Assembly (NCBI RefSeq): GCF_003991565.1
Contig: NZ_CP032819.1
Coordinates: forward strand, 3,038,001 to 3,102,000
Direction of reading: 5' to 3'
Source: Butyricimonas faecalis
Lineage (GTDB): Bacteria; Bacteroidota; Bacteroidia; Bacteroidales; Marinifilaceae
Length of the DNA: 64,000 bases
Positions 51,307 to 61,731 of the stretch are shown here, piece after piece; the stretch's first letter is position 1, and every line of letters starts with the position of its first letter. The notes under the pieces are model-generated. The model had not been told where the DNA came from. It searched no databases and saw only the letters and a program-made list of their open reading frames with translations. A program made the position numbers and the translations under genes.

Positions 51307-51888
51307 GTGAACGATTCTGGGGGAAATAAGAATCAAGAGATATGTCGGTTACTTCGTTCCGGAAATCAAAAAGGGATGGAGTTGTTATTTGATGTCTATT
51401 ATAAATCCTTGGTTGTATGGGCCGATACATTTCTGCGTGATATGAATATGGCAGAGGATGTTGTGCAGGATTTTTTCCTATCAGTATGGAATGGTAAGAC
51501 TTATAAGAAATTTGAACCGGCGACATTGGCATCTTTTCTTTATGTTTCAGTACGAAATCGATGTTTGAATAGGTTGGATAAGCAGGATATTTTTCACCAT
51601 GCCGTGGAATTGGATCACGTGGATTTAGCTTTTGAGGAGTATAATGAGCGGCATGACGAAATTGTGGCGAAAGTGTTGGAGGAGATCGCTTTGTTGCCTG
51701 ATCGTAGCCGGGAGGTGATGAATGGGGTTTTTGTCGAAGGGTTGAAGTACCGGGAGGTGGCGGAACGTTACGGAATTTCGCTATCCACGGTGAAGACGTT
51801 ATTGAGTAATTCGGTCAAGAAGTTGAGGGAGCGGTTAGATGATGAGTTTTTTGCCGGATTCTTATTGTTTTTCTATGTGTTGAAATAA
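51307..51888 (+). CDS. ECF RNA polymerase sigma factor 2 (FecI-like)
   Basis: The 193-aa protein, starting at GTG, has region 2 (GMELLFDVYYKSLVVWADTF, then MAEDVVQDFFLSVWNG) and region 4 (LPDRSREVMNGVFVEGLKYR, then EVAERYGISLSTVKTLLSNS). It should be held by the FecR protein encoded 62 nt downstream and switch on the SusC/SusD genes beyond. Not closely similar to sigma factor 1 outside the conserved helices, so the two loci are likely separate systems. Confidence 0.92.
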   Translation: MNDSGGNKNQEICRLLRSGNQKGMELLFDVYYKSLVVWADTFLRDMNMAEDVVQDFFLSVWNGKTYKKFEPATLASFLYVSVRNRCLNRLDKQDIFHHAVELDHVDLAFEEYNERHDEIVAKVLEEIALLPDRSREVMNGVFVEGLKYREVAERYGISLSTVKTLLSNSVKKLRERLDDEFFAGFLLFFYVLK

Positions 51889-51950
51889 AATCAATTTTTT
51901 TTGAAAATCCATTAGACCTTTTTCTATGTTTCCGGTATTATTAATGAAAA

Positions 51951-53135
51951 ATGATACCGTTTATGCGAAATAATTTGTTGGATCAAGAAATACGAGAACG
52001 TTTATTAAGCTATATCAATGGAGAGCTGGACGAGGAGGAGCGTCTTTCTGTTGAAAGTTGGTTGAGAAATAAACCGGAAAACCGGGAGGCATTTCGTCTC
52101 TTGGAAAAGGATTGTTTATTTATTCGTTGGGCGGGAAGAGAACGTGAGGTGAATGTTGGAAAGAGAAAAACGATCTTGTTACAAGAAATTCGTCGGGGTA
52201 GAATTCGGAAAATCAGTTTCCGAATAGCAGCTACCGTGGCATTGCTGATGACGTTGGGAGGCATGTACTTGTTTGTATCTTCACCCACTCATGAAAAGAT
52301 GTTGGCCAAAAATGAATCGGTGATACGACATGCCTATCCTCAAGCGAAATTGATTCTTTCCACGGGTAAAGAGATTGATTTGACAAAAAATGCAGGACAT
52401 ATTCAAGAACAGGATGGTTCTGTTGTAGCGTTGGATAGTAATAAAATGCTTGTTTATGACGGAGCTCAAGTAATTGAATCGAAAAAAACGTTATATAATA
52501 AAATTATTGTTCCTAGAGGAGGAGAATTTTTTCTGACATTATCTGATGGGACAGAAGTATGGTTGAATGCAGATTCTGAATTGGAGTATCCGGTCAATTT
52601 TGTTGCCGATGAACGAGCGGTGAAGTTAAGGGGTGAAGCTTATTTTAAAGTGAAGAAAGACACGACAAAACCATTTCGGGTGACTTCCGGGGAATATCGT
52701 TTACAGGTGTACGGGACGGAATTTAACATGAATACTTATCACCAAGAAGAGATTCAAGTGGTTTTAGTACAGGGTGCTGTTGGGTTCCGGGCGAACTTGT
52801 CAACACCGGAATTGCGATTGAAACCGAATCAATTGGGCGTGGCGAATGAATTAACGGGGAAGACGGAAATAAAGGAGGTGGATGTTTATCCTTATATTGC
52901 ATGGAAGAATCAGGATGTGGTGTTTATGAATGAAAGGTTAGAATCAATTATGGAAAAGATTGAGCGGTGGTATGATGTGAATGTCTTTTTCCAAAACGAT
53001 TCGCTGAAAGATGTTAGACTGTATGGAAATATTCAACGTTATGCTGATATACAGGATTTGTTGTTCTTTTTGGAGAAGACTTCCGGGGCTCATTTTAGTA
53101 TAAAGGATCGAACGATTATTATTAATAATAAATAA
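51951..53135 (+). CDS. FecR-family anti-sigma factor 2
   Basis: The 394-aa protein has an N-terminal sigma-binding part, a membrane helix (RIAATVALLMTLGGMYLFVS), a FecR domain (GGEFFLTLSDGTEVWLNADS, RGEAYFKVKKD) and a C-terminal DUF4974 (NERLESIMEKIERWYDVNVF). The start is the ATG at 51951 or 51963. It transmits the state of the STN-bearing SusC encoded next to sigma factor 2. Confidence 0.93.
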   Translation: MIPFMRNNLLDQEIRERLLSYINGELDEEERLSVESWLRNKPENREAFRLLEKDCLFIRWAGREREVNVGKRKTILLQEIRRGRIRKISFRIAATVALLMTLGGMYLFVSSPTHEKMLAKNESVIRHAYPQAKLILSTGKEIDLTKNAGHIQEQDGSVVALDSNKMLVYDGAQVIESKKTLYNKIIVPRGGEFFLTLSDGTEVWLNADSELEYPVNFVADERAVKLRGEAYFKVKKDTTKPFRVTSGEYRLQVYGTEFNMNTYHQEEIQVVLVQGAVGFRANLSTPELRLKPNQLGVANELTGKTEIKEVDVYPYIAWKNQDVVFMNERLESIMEKIERWYDVNVFFQNDSLKDVRLYGNIQRYADIQDLLFFLEKTSGAHFSIKDRTIIINNK

Positions 53136-53139
53136 AAAA

Positions 53140-53207
53140 CGGAGAGTTGTGGCGACTCTCCGGGGATTGTAATAACCAGTAATGACCTTCTTGCAAAAGG
53201 TTATTAC
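53140..53207 (+). promoter_or_regulatory. two-hairpin leader of susC gene 2
   Basis: Hairpin A: CGGAGAGT (53140-53147) with ACTCTCCG (53155-53162), 8 bp, 7-nt loop. Hairpin B: GTAATAACC (53169-53177) with GGTTATTAC (53199-53207), 9 bp, 21-nt loop. The SusC ATG is 32 nt further. The order, stem lengths and distance match the leader of SusC gene 1, while the sequence does not. Confidence 0.72.
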
Positions 53208-53239
53208 CATGTTTAACACAAAAATTTAGAAACAAATTT

Positions 53240-56200
53240 ATGAAAAAAAAGGACAGGTCGTGCCATTTCTTTGGAAAAGCACGAGAAAAAGTTTGGAAAA
53301 CAATGAAATTACATGCTTTTTTTATCATTTTTTTCGTTAGTTTGGCTTTGCCGAGTGTGGCACAGGAGCAAACTGTAACGTTGAAATTGACGGATGTAAA
53401 TCTGTATGAATTGTTTGATGCAATTCGGAAGCAGACGGGATTGCGTTTCCTTTACAACGCAGAACAGATGAAAGAAGTTCCGAAGGTAAGCGTGGATGCG
53501 AAGCAGAAAAAAGTAAAGGATGTGCTGACGGAGGTCTTGGCCGGAACTCCTTTAACTTACGAGTATGACAAGGATGTGGTGACGTTGGTGAAAAGGAATG
53601 TGGCAAATTCAGAACCGCAAGTGAAATTGATTCAAGTGACGGGACGAGTGGTAGATGAAAAAGGGAATCCGATTCCGGGGGCAACAGTACTTATTCAGGG
53701 AACAAGTCAGGGGGTTGCTACCGATGTGGAGGGACGTTACACGATTAATGTGAGGCCGACGGATGCTTTACGGGTTTCTTTTGTCGGATACAAAACAGAA
53801 GTGGTAGAATTAAAAGGAAAAACGAAAATCAATATTCGATTGAATCCTACCGCGGAGAACATTGAGGAGGTGACGGTTGTTGCATTTGGTGAACAGAAAA
53901 AAGAGAGTGTGGTTTCGGCTATTACTACAGTTGATGTAAAGCAGTTGAAATCATCCAGTAGTGATTTAACCACACAGTTTGCTGGTAAAATCCCCGGTAT
54001 GATCGCTTGGCAAACGGGTGGTATTCCCGGGGCGATGACCGAGGAGGAAATGAACACGAAATTTTATGTCCGAGGAATTACTTCTTTTCAAACGAATGCA
54101 AATATCGACCCATTAATTTTGATTGATGGAGTGGAGTCTTCCAAATTGGATTTATCTCGTCTTTCGACGGAAGATATCGAGAGTTTTAGCGTGTTGAAAG
54201 ATGCCTCGGCGACGGCCATGTATGGCGCTCGGGGAGCTAACGGGGTAATTCTTGTGACAACCAAAAAGGGAGAAGAGGGAAGCGTGTATACGACCGTGCG
54301 TTATGAAGCGATTTTATCACAGCCTACCCGAAAGATAGAGGTCGTAGATCCCATCAATTATATGAAAATGTACAATCAGGCGTTATTAGCACGTAATCCT
54401 CAAGCTGTACCTGAATATAGTGTAGAGCGTATTGCTAGGACTGGATCTGATAAATATCCGTCATTTGTTTATCCTGCAAATGATTGGTATAAATTAATGT
54501 TCTATGACCATTCTATCAATCATCACATGGGGTTGAATATTCGCGGTGGTTCACCTCTCGTGCAATACTTTGCTTCTGTAAGTTATAACCGGGACGAGGG
54601 TATGTTGAAAACCGATCGTTTGAATCAATTTGATACCAATATCAAGAATAACACGTTTTCATTCCGTACGAATTTGAATATTGATTTGGCTGCCGGTATC
54701 CGTTTGTTGATCAATACGTCTGCTAATTTGGATAAATATCACGGTCCTTTTACAGATGTCACGGAAGCTTATTATTTAGCTTTTAATGCTTCTCCCGTGG
54801 GATTTGCTCCGACATATCCTGGGGATGAAAATACGAGTTGGCCGCATCTACGTTTTGGGGGGATTACAGCTGAATCAATTAATCCCTACAAATTGCTTCA
54901 TCAAGGATATAAAGAAAGAAGTCGTTATTCTGCTACAACACGTGCTGAGTATATCCATAATCTTTCTTCGTTGGTAAAGGGATTAGAATTGCGAGCAAGC
55001 GTTTCGTTAAATAAAATAGGGTATTATAATAATGCTTATAGTACAGAGCCTTTTATGTATGCCCTTAAAGGTTATGATTTTGTTAACAACACGCACTGGT
55101 TGACTTTTTTAAATGAAGATAAGGCCGAAAGAACATTGAGTAAAAATAGTCAGGCCAGTAGCCGGGAGCAGCAAACGCAATTGATGTATGAAGTGCGTGG
55201 ATTACACACGGCAGCTTGGGGTAATCATCAGACTAGTTTGACAGCAGTATTTAATATGCAGGAAACGACGATATCTGAAACGGCGACGGTTTTAGATGGT
55301 ATCCCAAATCGGAATATGGGTATGTCTATGCGAGGTTCTTACGGTTTTAAAGATAAATATTTCATGGAGGCTAGTTTTGGTTATAATGGTTCTGAGCGTT
55401 TTGCCAAAAATCATCAATGGGGATTTTTTCCTGCTATTGGTGGTGCATGGATCGCTTCTAAAGAACGTTTTTTAGCAGACAATACTTCCGGTTGGCTATC
55501 TTTTCTGAAATTCCGTTTTTCTTGGGGGAAGGTTGGAAATGATGGTGTGATTACTTCACCTCGTTTTACTCATCTTCCTGTGATAGGTTCGCAAGGTATT
55601 TATGATCCTCGAAAAGGAGAAGCTAGTATGGACAAGTATGTGGTACAATCTTATCCAAATACAAAAATTAAATGGGAGATTGCCGAGCAAATGAATTTAG
55701 GTATAGAATCGAAGTTCTTTGATGGCGTTGTGGAATTGAACGCTGATATTTATCAAGAAATTCGCCATAATATACTTGATTATCGGTATAATGTTCCGGC
55801 AACCACGGGTTTGGCTGCATTACAGCTTTCTAACGTGGGGCGTGCCCGTTCTCGGGGTATTGATTTGTCGGGTAAGATTCAACATGCATTTAGTTCGGAT
55901 TGTTGGCTTATATTGAACGGAACGTACACGTATAGTAAGGCCATTTATCAAGAAATCGAGGAAGCTACCGACAAACCCCAATGGCAGCGTAAAAAAGGAC
56001 AAGAGATCTCACAACAAGTGGGCTACATTGCAGATGGGTTGTTCTATGATGAGGCGGAAATTTTGAGTGCTCCTCGTCAAGATGGGGAAGTTATGCCCGG
56101 GGATATTCGTTATCGCGATATCAATGGGGATGGAAAAATTGACGTGAATGATGCTACTTATATCGGTTATCCGGAAACACCACGAGTGATTTACGGTTTT

Positions 56201-56689
56201 AGCGGATTTTTCAATTATAAAAATTGGGAATTTAGTTTTGCGTTTCAAGGATCCGGTAAGCGTTCATTCTTTATCAATCCGGATAAAATTAGTCCTTTTG
56301 TTAAAGATAAAGCAATGTTGAAAGCGATTGCAGATGACCACTGGAGTGAGGATAACATGAGTGAACGTCCTTTTTGGCCTCGTTTGTCCACACAATCGAT
56401 TATAGCGCATAATCCTTATGAAGATTGGTCTGCTAACAACGAGGAACGTAAAAGTACTTATTTTATGCGAGAATGCCGTTTCTTGCGGTGTACATCTATA
56501 GAGTTAGCTTATAATATGCCCAGAAAATTGATGGATAAATTGAAAATGCAAAATGTGAAATTTTATCTGCGTGCGAATAATCCTTTCCTAATTTCGAATT
56601 TTAAAGTGTGGGATGTGGAGTTGGGTGAGAATGGGTTTAATTATCCTATTCAACGGACTTATTCCTTGGGTGTGAATATTAGCTTCTAA
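53240..56689 (+). CDS. SusC/RagA TonB-linked receptor 2 with STN domain
   Basis: The 1149-aa protein has a signal helix (residues ~22-42), an STN domain (LTDVNLYELFDAIRKQTGLR), a carboxypeptidase-like sandwich (VTGRVVDEKGNPIPGATVLI), a plug (TVVAFGEQKKESVVSAITTV; FYVRGITSFQTNANIDPLIL) and a long barrel ending YSLGVNISF. It pairs with the SusD protein encoded 18 nt downstream. The STN domain and sigma/FecR pair imply induction by its own substrate. No glycosidase or protease is encoded in the locus. Confidence 0.95.
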   Translation: MKKKDRSCHFFGKAREKVWKTMKLHAFFIIFFVSLALPSVAQEQTVTLKLTDVNLYELFDAIRKQTGLRFLYNAEQMKEVPKVSVDAKQKKVKDVLTEVLAGTPLTYEYDKDVVTLVKRNVANSEPQVKLIQVTGRVVDEKGNPIPGATVLIQGTSQGVATDVEGRYTINVRPTDALRVSFVGYKTEVVELKGKTKINIRLNPTAENIEEVTVVAFGEQKKESVVSAITTVDVKQLKSSSSDLTTQFAGKIPGMIAWQTGGIPGAMTEEEMNTKFYVRGITSFQTNANIDPLILIDGVESSKLDLSRLSTEDIESFSVLKDASATAMYGARGANGVILVTTKKGEEGSVYTTVRYEAILSQPTRKIEVVDPINYMKMYNQALLARNPQAVPEYSVERIARTGSDKYPSFVYPANDWYKLMFYDHSINHHMGLNIRGGSPLVQYFASVSYNRDEGMLKTDRLNQFDTNIKNNTFSFRTNLNIDLAAGIRLLINTSANLDKYHGPFTDVTEAYYLAFNASPVGFAPTYPGDENTSWPHLRFGGITAESINPYKLLHQGYKERSRYSATTRAEYIHNLSSLVKGLELRASVSLNKIGYYNNAYSTEPFMYALKGYDFVNNTHWLTFLNEDKAERTLSKNSQASSREQQTQLMYEVRGLHTAAWGNHQTSLTAVFNMQETTISETATVLDGIPNRNMGMSMRGSYGFKDKYFMEASFGYNGSERFAKNHQWGFFPAIGGAWIASKERFLADNTSGWLSFLKFRFSWGKVGNDGVITSPRFTHLPVIGSQGIYDPRKGEASMDKYVVQSYPNTKIKWEIAEQMNLGIESKFFDGVVELNADIYQEIRHNILDYRYNVPATTGLAALQLSNVGRARSRGIDLSGKIQHAFSSDCWLILNGTYTYSKAIYQEIEEATDKPQWQRKKGQEISQQVGYIADGLFYDEAEILSAPRQDGEVMPGDIRYRDINGDGKIDVNDATYIGYPETPRVIYGFSGFFNYKNWEFSFAFQGSGKRSFFINPDKISPFVKDKAMLKAIADDHWSEDNMSERPFWPRLSTQSIIAHNPYEDWSANNEERKSTYFMRECRFLRCTSIELAYNMPRKLMDKLKMQNVKFYLRANNPFLISNFKVWDVELGENGFNYPIQRTYSLGVNISF

Positions 56690-56707
56690 ATCTAAAACAT
56701 ATTAATA

Positions 56708-58633
56708 ATGAAATATTTAGTTTATACTATATTGATAATTATTGCATTTGGATTTACCGGATGTAATTATTTGGATGCCGTACCCGAGAAGGATATCCAG
56801 ACCGTGGAATCGATTTTTGAACAACGGAAAGGTGCAGAACAATGGCGGCGTGGTCTTTATGCTTCAGCGAACCTGTTGTTTGCGGATGCTTGTAGAAATA
56901 TGTCTTTTTTCGGGGCAGATGAGTTGGTGGTGAACGAATATATGAAAAATGATGCAACTGTAGCAGGAATCAAGATATCTGAAGGATTGCAGATGGCGCA
57001 AACTCCTTACGGGGATGTGTGGGCAAGTGTTTATAACATAATTCGTGACTGCAATACTTTTCTTGATAATATCGATAACGTGTACAATATGAAGAATACA
57101 GAAAAGAGAATGTGGGAGGCAGACGTGAAAGCTTTGAAGGCATATCTCTATTTCGAATTAGTACGCCGTTACGGACCGATTGTTTTAGTTCCTGAAAATT
57201 TGCCTGCCGATGCTGATATTCAAACTTTGCAGTTGCCGCGAATGCATGTTGATACTTGTTTTAATACGATTGTTACTTTATTGGATGAGGCCATTGAATA
57301 TTTGCCGGCAGGGAATATCAGGGAATCGGATGAATTTTACACGTTTGCTGAAGAAGCGGCTTATGCGCTAAAAGCGAGAGTATTGTTGTATGCAGCTTCT
57401 CCTTTATTTAATGGTAATGCGTTTTATTCCGATTTTAAGGGGAAAAACGGAGAAGTACTTTTTAGCACGACATATGATAAAGAAAAATGGCGATTGGCGG
57501 CAGAGGCGGCAGATAAAGCTGTGGCTGTATGTTTGGCAAATGGTCGGGATCTTTATGGTGGGAATACTACCAAGGGATCGGAATTATTGAATAAGATTTA
57601 TGATGTTGAGCACAGCATGTATTCTTCATTTGATAATCCGGAATTTCTGTTGGAATGGGAATGGAGAAATCATATATCTATTTTTACAATGCCGCGTTTG
57701 GTGAATGATGAAAAAAATCTTAGTTCACAACTTTATGGGAATGTTGCCCCTTCGATAACGATGGTTGAGATGTATTACACGGAACATGGATTGCCTATTG
57801 ATCAAGATAATGCTTGGTCTTATGCTAATCGTTATAAACTAGGTAAAGAATCCAGCGGTCGATATAAAGATATTGTGTCGTTGGATGAAGATGTGTTGCA
57901 GTTACATCTACGTCGAGAACCTCGCTTTTATGCTTGTATCGGTGCAGACCGCTGTTATTGGCAGAGAGGGAAAGATAATCCAGCGCAAGGTATAGACTAT
58001 ACATTGCTTATCGAGGCTCGTAAGGGAGAAAAATGGGAAACGAATTATAATATCCTTACTTCTGTCGATTACCAAAATATCACTGGATATTGGTCTAAAA
58101 AGCATAGTTTTTCAGAATATTCGACGCGAGATTATATTTCTGTTCTGAGCACCGATCCAACCTATCCGGTAATTCGTTTGGCCGAGGTATATTTGATTCA
58201 GGCAGAGGCGTGGAATGAATATTTGGATCGACCTGATTATCGAGTGTATGATGCACTTGATAAAGTTCGCGAGCGGGCGGGAATACCAAAAGTGCGTCAG
58301 GCTTGGCAATCTTATGGAAAGAATTCGATGAAAGTGGAAACTAAAGAAGGTATGCGTGATATTATTCGGCAAGAGATTAACATTGAGTTTGCCTTCGAGG
58401 GACATCGTTTTTGGAATGTACGCCGTTGGTTAACAGCGGTTGAAGAGTTTAATCATTCGCAATTAGGTTGGAATGTGTTGGGTGCGTCCGCTTCTGAATT
58501 CTATAATCGTTACGACATGCCGATAGAGTTGCCGGGTATGAAATGTAAATTTACCGCCCCGCGTGATTATTTGTTCCCGATTCGAGCGGAAGAGATCCTA
58601 ATTTCCGGAGTAGTACAGAATCCTGGATGGTAA
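56708..58633 (+). CDS. SusD/RagB-type surface lipoprotein 2
   Basis: At 641 aa it is longer than SusD of locus 1. Lipobox FGFTGCNYLDAVPEKDI; SusD helices (VKALKAYLYFELVRRYGPIV; AAYALKARVLLYAASPLFNG) and the C-terminal INIEFAFEGHRFWNVRRW. It should form the lid of SusC 2 and capture its substrate. Co-transcribed with the two surface lipoproteins that follow. Confidence 0.94.
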   Translation: MKYLVYTILIIIAFGFTGCNYLDAVPEKDIQTVESIFEQRKGAEQWRRGLYASANLLFADACRNMSFFGADELVVNEYMKNDATVAGIKISEGLQMAQTPYGDVWASVYNIIRDCNTFLDNIDNVYNMKNTEKRMWEADVKALKAYLYFELVRRYGPIVLVPENLPADADIQTLQLPRMHVDTCFNTIVTLLDEAIEYLPAGNIRESDEFYTFAEEAAYALKARVLLYAASPLFNGNAFYSDFKGKNGEVLFSTTYDKEKWRLAAEAADKAVAVCLANGRDLYGGNTTKGSELLNKIYDVEHSMYSSFDNPEFLLEWEWRNHISIFTMPRLVNDEKNLSSQLYGNVAPSITMVEMYYTEHGLPIDQDNAWSYANRYKLGKESSGRYKDIVSLDEDVLQLHLRREPRFYACIGADRCYWQRGKDNPAQGIDYTLLIEARKGEKWETNYNILTSVDYQNITGYWSKKHSFSEYSTRDYISVLSTDPTYPVIRLAEVYLIQAEAWNEYLDRPDYRVYDALDKVRERAGIPKVRQAWQSYGKNSMKVETKEGMRDIIRQEINIEFAFEGHRFWNVRRWLTAVEEFNHSQLGWNVLGASASEFYNRYDMPIELPGMKCKFTAPRDYLFPIRAEEILISGVVQNPGW

Positions 58634-58666
58634 AAAATGAGAGTTGAAAATGTTAATACAATGATT

Positions 58667-59977
58667 ATGAAATATAAAATATTTTTGTGGGTATTCCTGT
58701 TGAGTGCTTTTACGGCTTGTGAAGATGATGAAAATGTTTTTGGGATCATGCCGGAAACAGGGTTTCGTTTCGAACCCAAAGCGGGAGGAGCGATGTTGTT
58801 TTACACTCTTCCGGGTGAACGTGATATTTATGGAATCAAAGTGAATTACACGAATGCTCAGGGGGAAGAAGTTACGAAAAAAGGTAGTTTCGGGGGAGAT
58901 TCTCTCTTGTGTGATGGTTTTAATGAAAAAAGGACAAATGTCCCGGTCAAGATATCTTATCTTGATCGTTTTCGGAATGAATCTGAAGCACTGGAAACAA
59001 CGTTTGACACGGAAGATAGTGCGCCTTACGTGTTCTTGACGGGAGTGCATGTAGAGTCATCATGGAATGGTTTTCAAGTGTTGTATGAAGCTCCCGAGGA
59101 AGTGACGGGTATGGTTCACGTGTTTTATTTGGGGACAAACCTTTTCACACAACAAGAGGACACTCTTTTGCTGGAGAGTTTTACAATTAATCGTGGAGGA
59201 GATACGTTGACGTATGATTTAAAATCAGGCGGGGAGAAGAATACAATTGTGCTGCGTGTCGATGATTTTAAAGGTTACCGAGTTGGGGAGAAAGTTTTTT
59301 CGGATGTACTTGCTTATCAAGTCGAGCGTTTGGTTGTTCCTAAAGAAAATTGGGACTTTTCGGGTGTACCTGTGGTAACGCGAGAAGATGAGAAAGTAGG
59401 AGTGGACTACCTTTTTGATGGAGACCGTAAAGGAGAGCAACGATTGAGTGTTTCTGTTGGTATGTATTATGATTCCGAATGTTTTACTTTCCTGGCGGGG
59501 CCGAATGCTTTGAATAAGCCGTTTATTGTGGATTTGGGTGGAGAGAAAATACCTGCATTTATTCGGATTTATGCTATGCAAAATTTGGATAGGATGTTTC
59601 CTGGAGGTGTAACTAGCGTTGGTTTGGCAAATGTGTGGTGGGGACATTACGGGAGCAAATTGCCTTGTGAAGTAACCTTGTATGCTAGTAATGATAAAGA
59701 GGTATGGGAGAAAGTCGGGCATTATTCGCAAAATGAGAATGCGACGGAAGCTTCTCGTTGGTATTATCAGGAAACTTTGATAACGTCCCAACAAGAATTA
59801 GCTGCGGCTGATTCGGTTTATTTTGATGTAAAAGTCAGGGCTTCAGAAAAAACTTACCGTTATTTAAAAATGGAGGTGAATAAAACGTTTTATAATTACG
59901 AGGAGTGGATAGGAAATTATAATGCCAAGGAATATGTAACCATGCATGAATTGGAAATTTACGTAAAAAAAGATTAA
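58667..59977 (+). CDS. surface lipoprotein with DUF4959/DUF5000-type domains
   Basis: The protein (about 436 aa from the ATG at 58667; in-frame starts exist at 58637 and 58661) has a lipoprotein signal ending LSAFTACEDDENVF. The acidic residues right after the Cys fit the Bacteroidota surface-export signal. Fibronectin-like beta domains follow (about residues 30-240), then a discoidin-like C-terminal domain (VDYLFDGDRKGEQRL to HELEIYV) of the DUF5000 kind, which often binds glycans. It lies 3 nt-coupled to the next lipoprotein and probably helps the SusCD pair bind its ligand at the cell surface. Confidence 0.8.
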   Translation: MKYKIFLWVFLLSAFTACEDDENVFGIMPETGFRFEPKAGGAMLFYTLPGERDIYGIKVNYTNAQGEEVTKKGSFGGDSLLCDGFNEKRTNVPVKISYLDRFRNESEALETTFDTEDSAPYVFLTGVHVESSWNGFQVLYEAPEEVTGMVHVFYLGTNLFTQQEDTLLLESFTINRGGDTLTYDLKSGGEKNTIVLRVDDFKGYRVGEKVFSDVLAYQVERLVVPKENWDFSGVPVVTREDEKVGVDYLFDGDRKGEQRLSVSVGMYYDSECFTFLAGPNALNKPFIVDLGGEKIPAFIRIYAMQNLDRMFPGGVTSVGLANVWWGHYGSKLPCEVTLYASNDKEVWEKVGHYSQNENATEASRWYYQETLITSQQELAAADSVYFDVKVRASEKTYRYLKMEVNKTFYNYEEWIGNYNAKEYVTMHELEIYVKKD

Positions 59978-59980
59978 GTC

Positions 59981-61528
59981 ATGAAAAAGAGAAAATATAT
60001 AATGGGGCTTCTTTCTACGATGCTATTGGCGATAGCGTGTAGCGAGAGTCTGGAGGACACGTATGGTGATTATACAGATGGGGGGAGAATCCGATACGTG
60101 GGCAAATGTTATGATGTCAAGACTGTGCCGGGCTGGAAACGGCTCACGTTGAATTGGAAAAGAGCAACAGACGAAGCAGCTAAGAATATCAAGGTCGTGT
60201 GGACGCTTAATGACGGGAAAGATTCAACCTTACTCGAACCAGATTGTTCGTCATTTGAAATCCCAGCATTGACTGATGGAACTTATCGTTTTGATTTAAC
60301 AGTGATTGATAATGCTGGAGAGGAGTCATTGGTGGAAACGGTTTATGGTCGTCCTTACACGGAAACACATGAGATTGTACGAACATTTACCAATGTTGTT
60401 ACTAAATCTTGGCAAGTGGGGAATGTATTAATATGTTGCATCGATAAATGGAATGATAATATCAAAGATGTGCAATTGCAATATAAGAATACACAAGGAC
60501 AGGTGGATTCGGTAAGATTAGAGAAAGAGGATTTTATTGACCCAGAAAATCCCGATCCATCTCAACTCTTTGTGTTGGAGGGGGTAAGTAATAATCCTGA
60601 GGATTCGATTACAATTTTACGTCGGGGAATGGTGGAAGGTTGTCCGGATCTCATTGATTTTGCTCCTATCGTGATGAGTAAAAACCGGGTTTTTACAACC
60701 GATTTTTTACTTACTCTTGAAACACGTTACGGTTTATCAAGCGAAACAGACGAAGAGTTGGTAAAATTGAATCATTTTATCGATACGGTCAAAACGTTGG
60801 AATTTGATTATGATATGGCATCGTTAGAAGATGTTTTGTATTGTCCAAACTTAGAGAAAGTGGTGATTGGCAAGAATCGTTATTTGACGACATTGACAGA
60901 AAAGGCAGATAAAAGTGTTTTGGAAGAGGTGGAGAAAAGTATAGCTATTCTTGATAAGGCAAATGAACTTTGCGGGGTGACCGTAGAACGGTACGGAAAT
61001 CATTATTTTAAGAATGCCTCAGCTCTCCCTTACATGGAAGATAAAGGAAAGAGTGTTTTGCCTGATTTGGATTACGTGGCAAGAGTTGCTATTGACAGTG
61101 TAACCTCTTCCGTTGAGAACGACCGCGGGAAGCTAACTCTGGAATATTTGTTAGATGATAATTCCAATACCCGGTGGGAAACCACAAATGTGGGACTAGT
61201 GAGATCCTATGAATTGACCATCTATTTGAAAGAAGAGATAGATATTCGGGGAATAAAGGTTGTACAACCCGTTTACGAGTGGTGGGATATGGAAATACCC
61301 TCTTATCTTGCTCCATCCATTCAAGTGAAAACGTCCGTTAATCAGATAGATTGGGAGGATGTTACTTATGCGGAAGAAAATACTCTTGGTAAAGGATCTG
61401 GGGAAGCGACACTCTTATCGATGAAAGAAGGTACACGGCGGGCCCGTTATATTAAAGTTTTGCTTGTAGATCAAGTGTCGGGAGTAAATGCAAGGGCAAT
61501 GATAGGTGATGTGATGATTTTCAGGTAA
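59981..61528 (+). CDS. surface lipoprotein with DUF4998 and discoidin-like domains
   Basis: The 515-aa protein has lipobox LLAIACSESLEDTYGDY, then a DUF4998-type N-terminal region (GGRIRYVGKCYDVKTVPGWK, RLTLNWKRATDEAAKNIKVV), a helical middle with leucine-repeat-like spacing (about residues 255-330) and a C-terminal F5/8 type C-like domain (TLEYLLDDNSNTRWETTNVG to GDVMIF). It begins 3 nt after the preceding lipoprotein gene. Likely another surface ligand-binding part of SusCD locus 2; the ligand is unknown. Confidence 0.8.
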   Translation: MKKRKYIMGLLSTMLLAIACSESLEDTYGDYTDGGRIRYVGKCYDVKTVPGWKRLTLNWKRATDEAAKNIKVVWTLNDGKDSTLLEPDCSSFEIPALTDGTYRFDLTVIDNAGEESLVETVYGRPYTETHEIVRTFTNVVTKSWQVGNVLICCIDKWNDNIKDVQLQYKNTQGQVDSVRLEKEDFIDPENPDPSQLFVLEGVSNNPEDSITILRRGMVEGCPDLIDFAPIVMSKNRVFTTDFLLTLETRYGLSSETDEELVKLNHFIDTVKTLEFDYDMASLEDVLYCPNLEKVVIGKNRYLTTLTEKADKSVLEEVEKSIAILDKANELCGVTVERYGNHYFKNASALPYMEDKGKSVLPDLDYVARVAIDSVTSSVENDRGKLTLEYLLDDNSNTRWETTNVGLVRSYELTIYLKEEIDIRGIKVVQPVYEWWDMEIPSYLAPSIQVKTSVNQIDWEDVTYAEENTLGKGSGEATLLSMKEGTRRARYIKVLLVDQVSGVNARAMIGDVMIFR

Positions 61529-61556
61529 TTGGGAATATTTATTTTCATAAATCTTT

Positions 61557-61587
61557 GGGGGTGCATCGCTCATTACGACACACCCCC
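61557..61587 (+). terminator. hairpin between the lipoprotein genes and the thioredoxin-like gene
   Basis: GGGGGTG (61557-61563) pairs with CACCCCC (61581-61587), with an inner TCG/CGA pairing. No T-run follows, so it may reduce rather than end transcription into the thioredoxin-like gene 145 nt downstream. The rest of the 200-nt gap shows nothing else clear. Confidence 0.55.
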
Positions 61588-61731
61588 TCACAATATTATT
61601 TGTTTTTGACGGGGAAGGAAATATGAAATTTACACAAGTCATGTATTATAGCCAAGAATCTCAAAGGTAAGATTCTGAAAAGGGAAATGGCTGATTTACT
61701 GAAGAAATGAATTTATTGATAATTTGAAATA

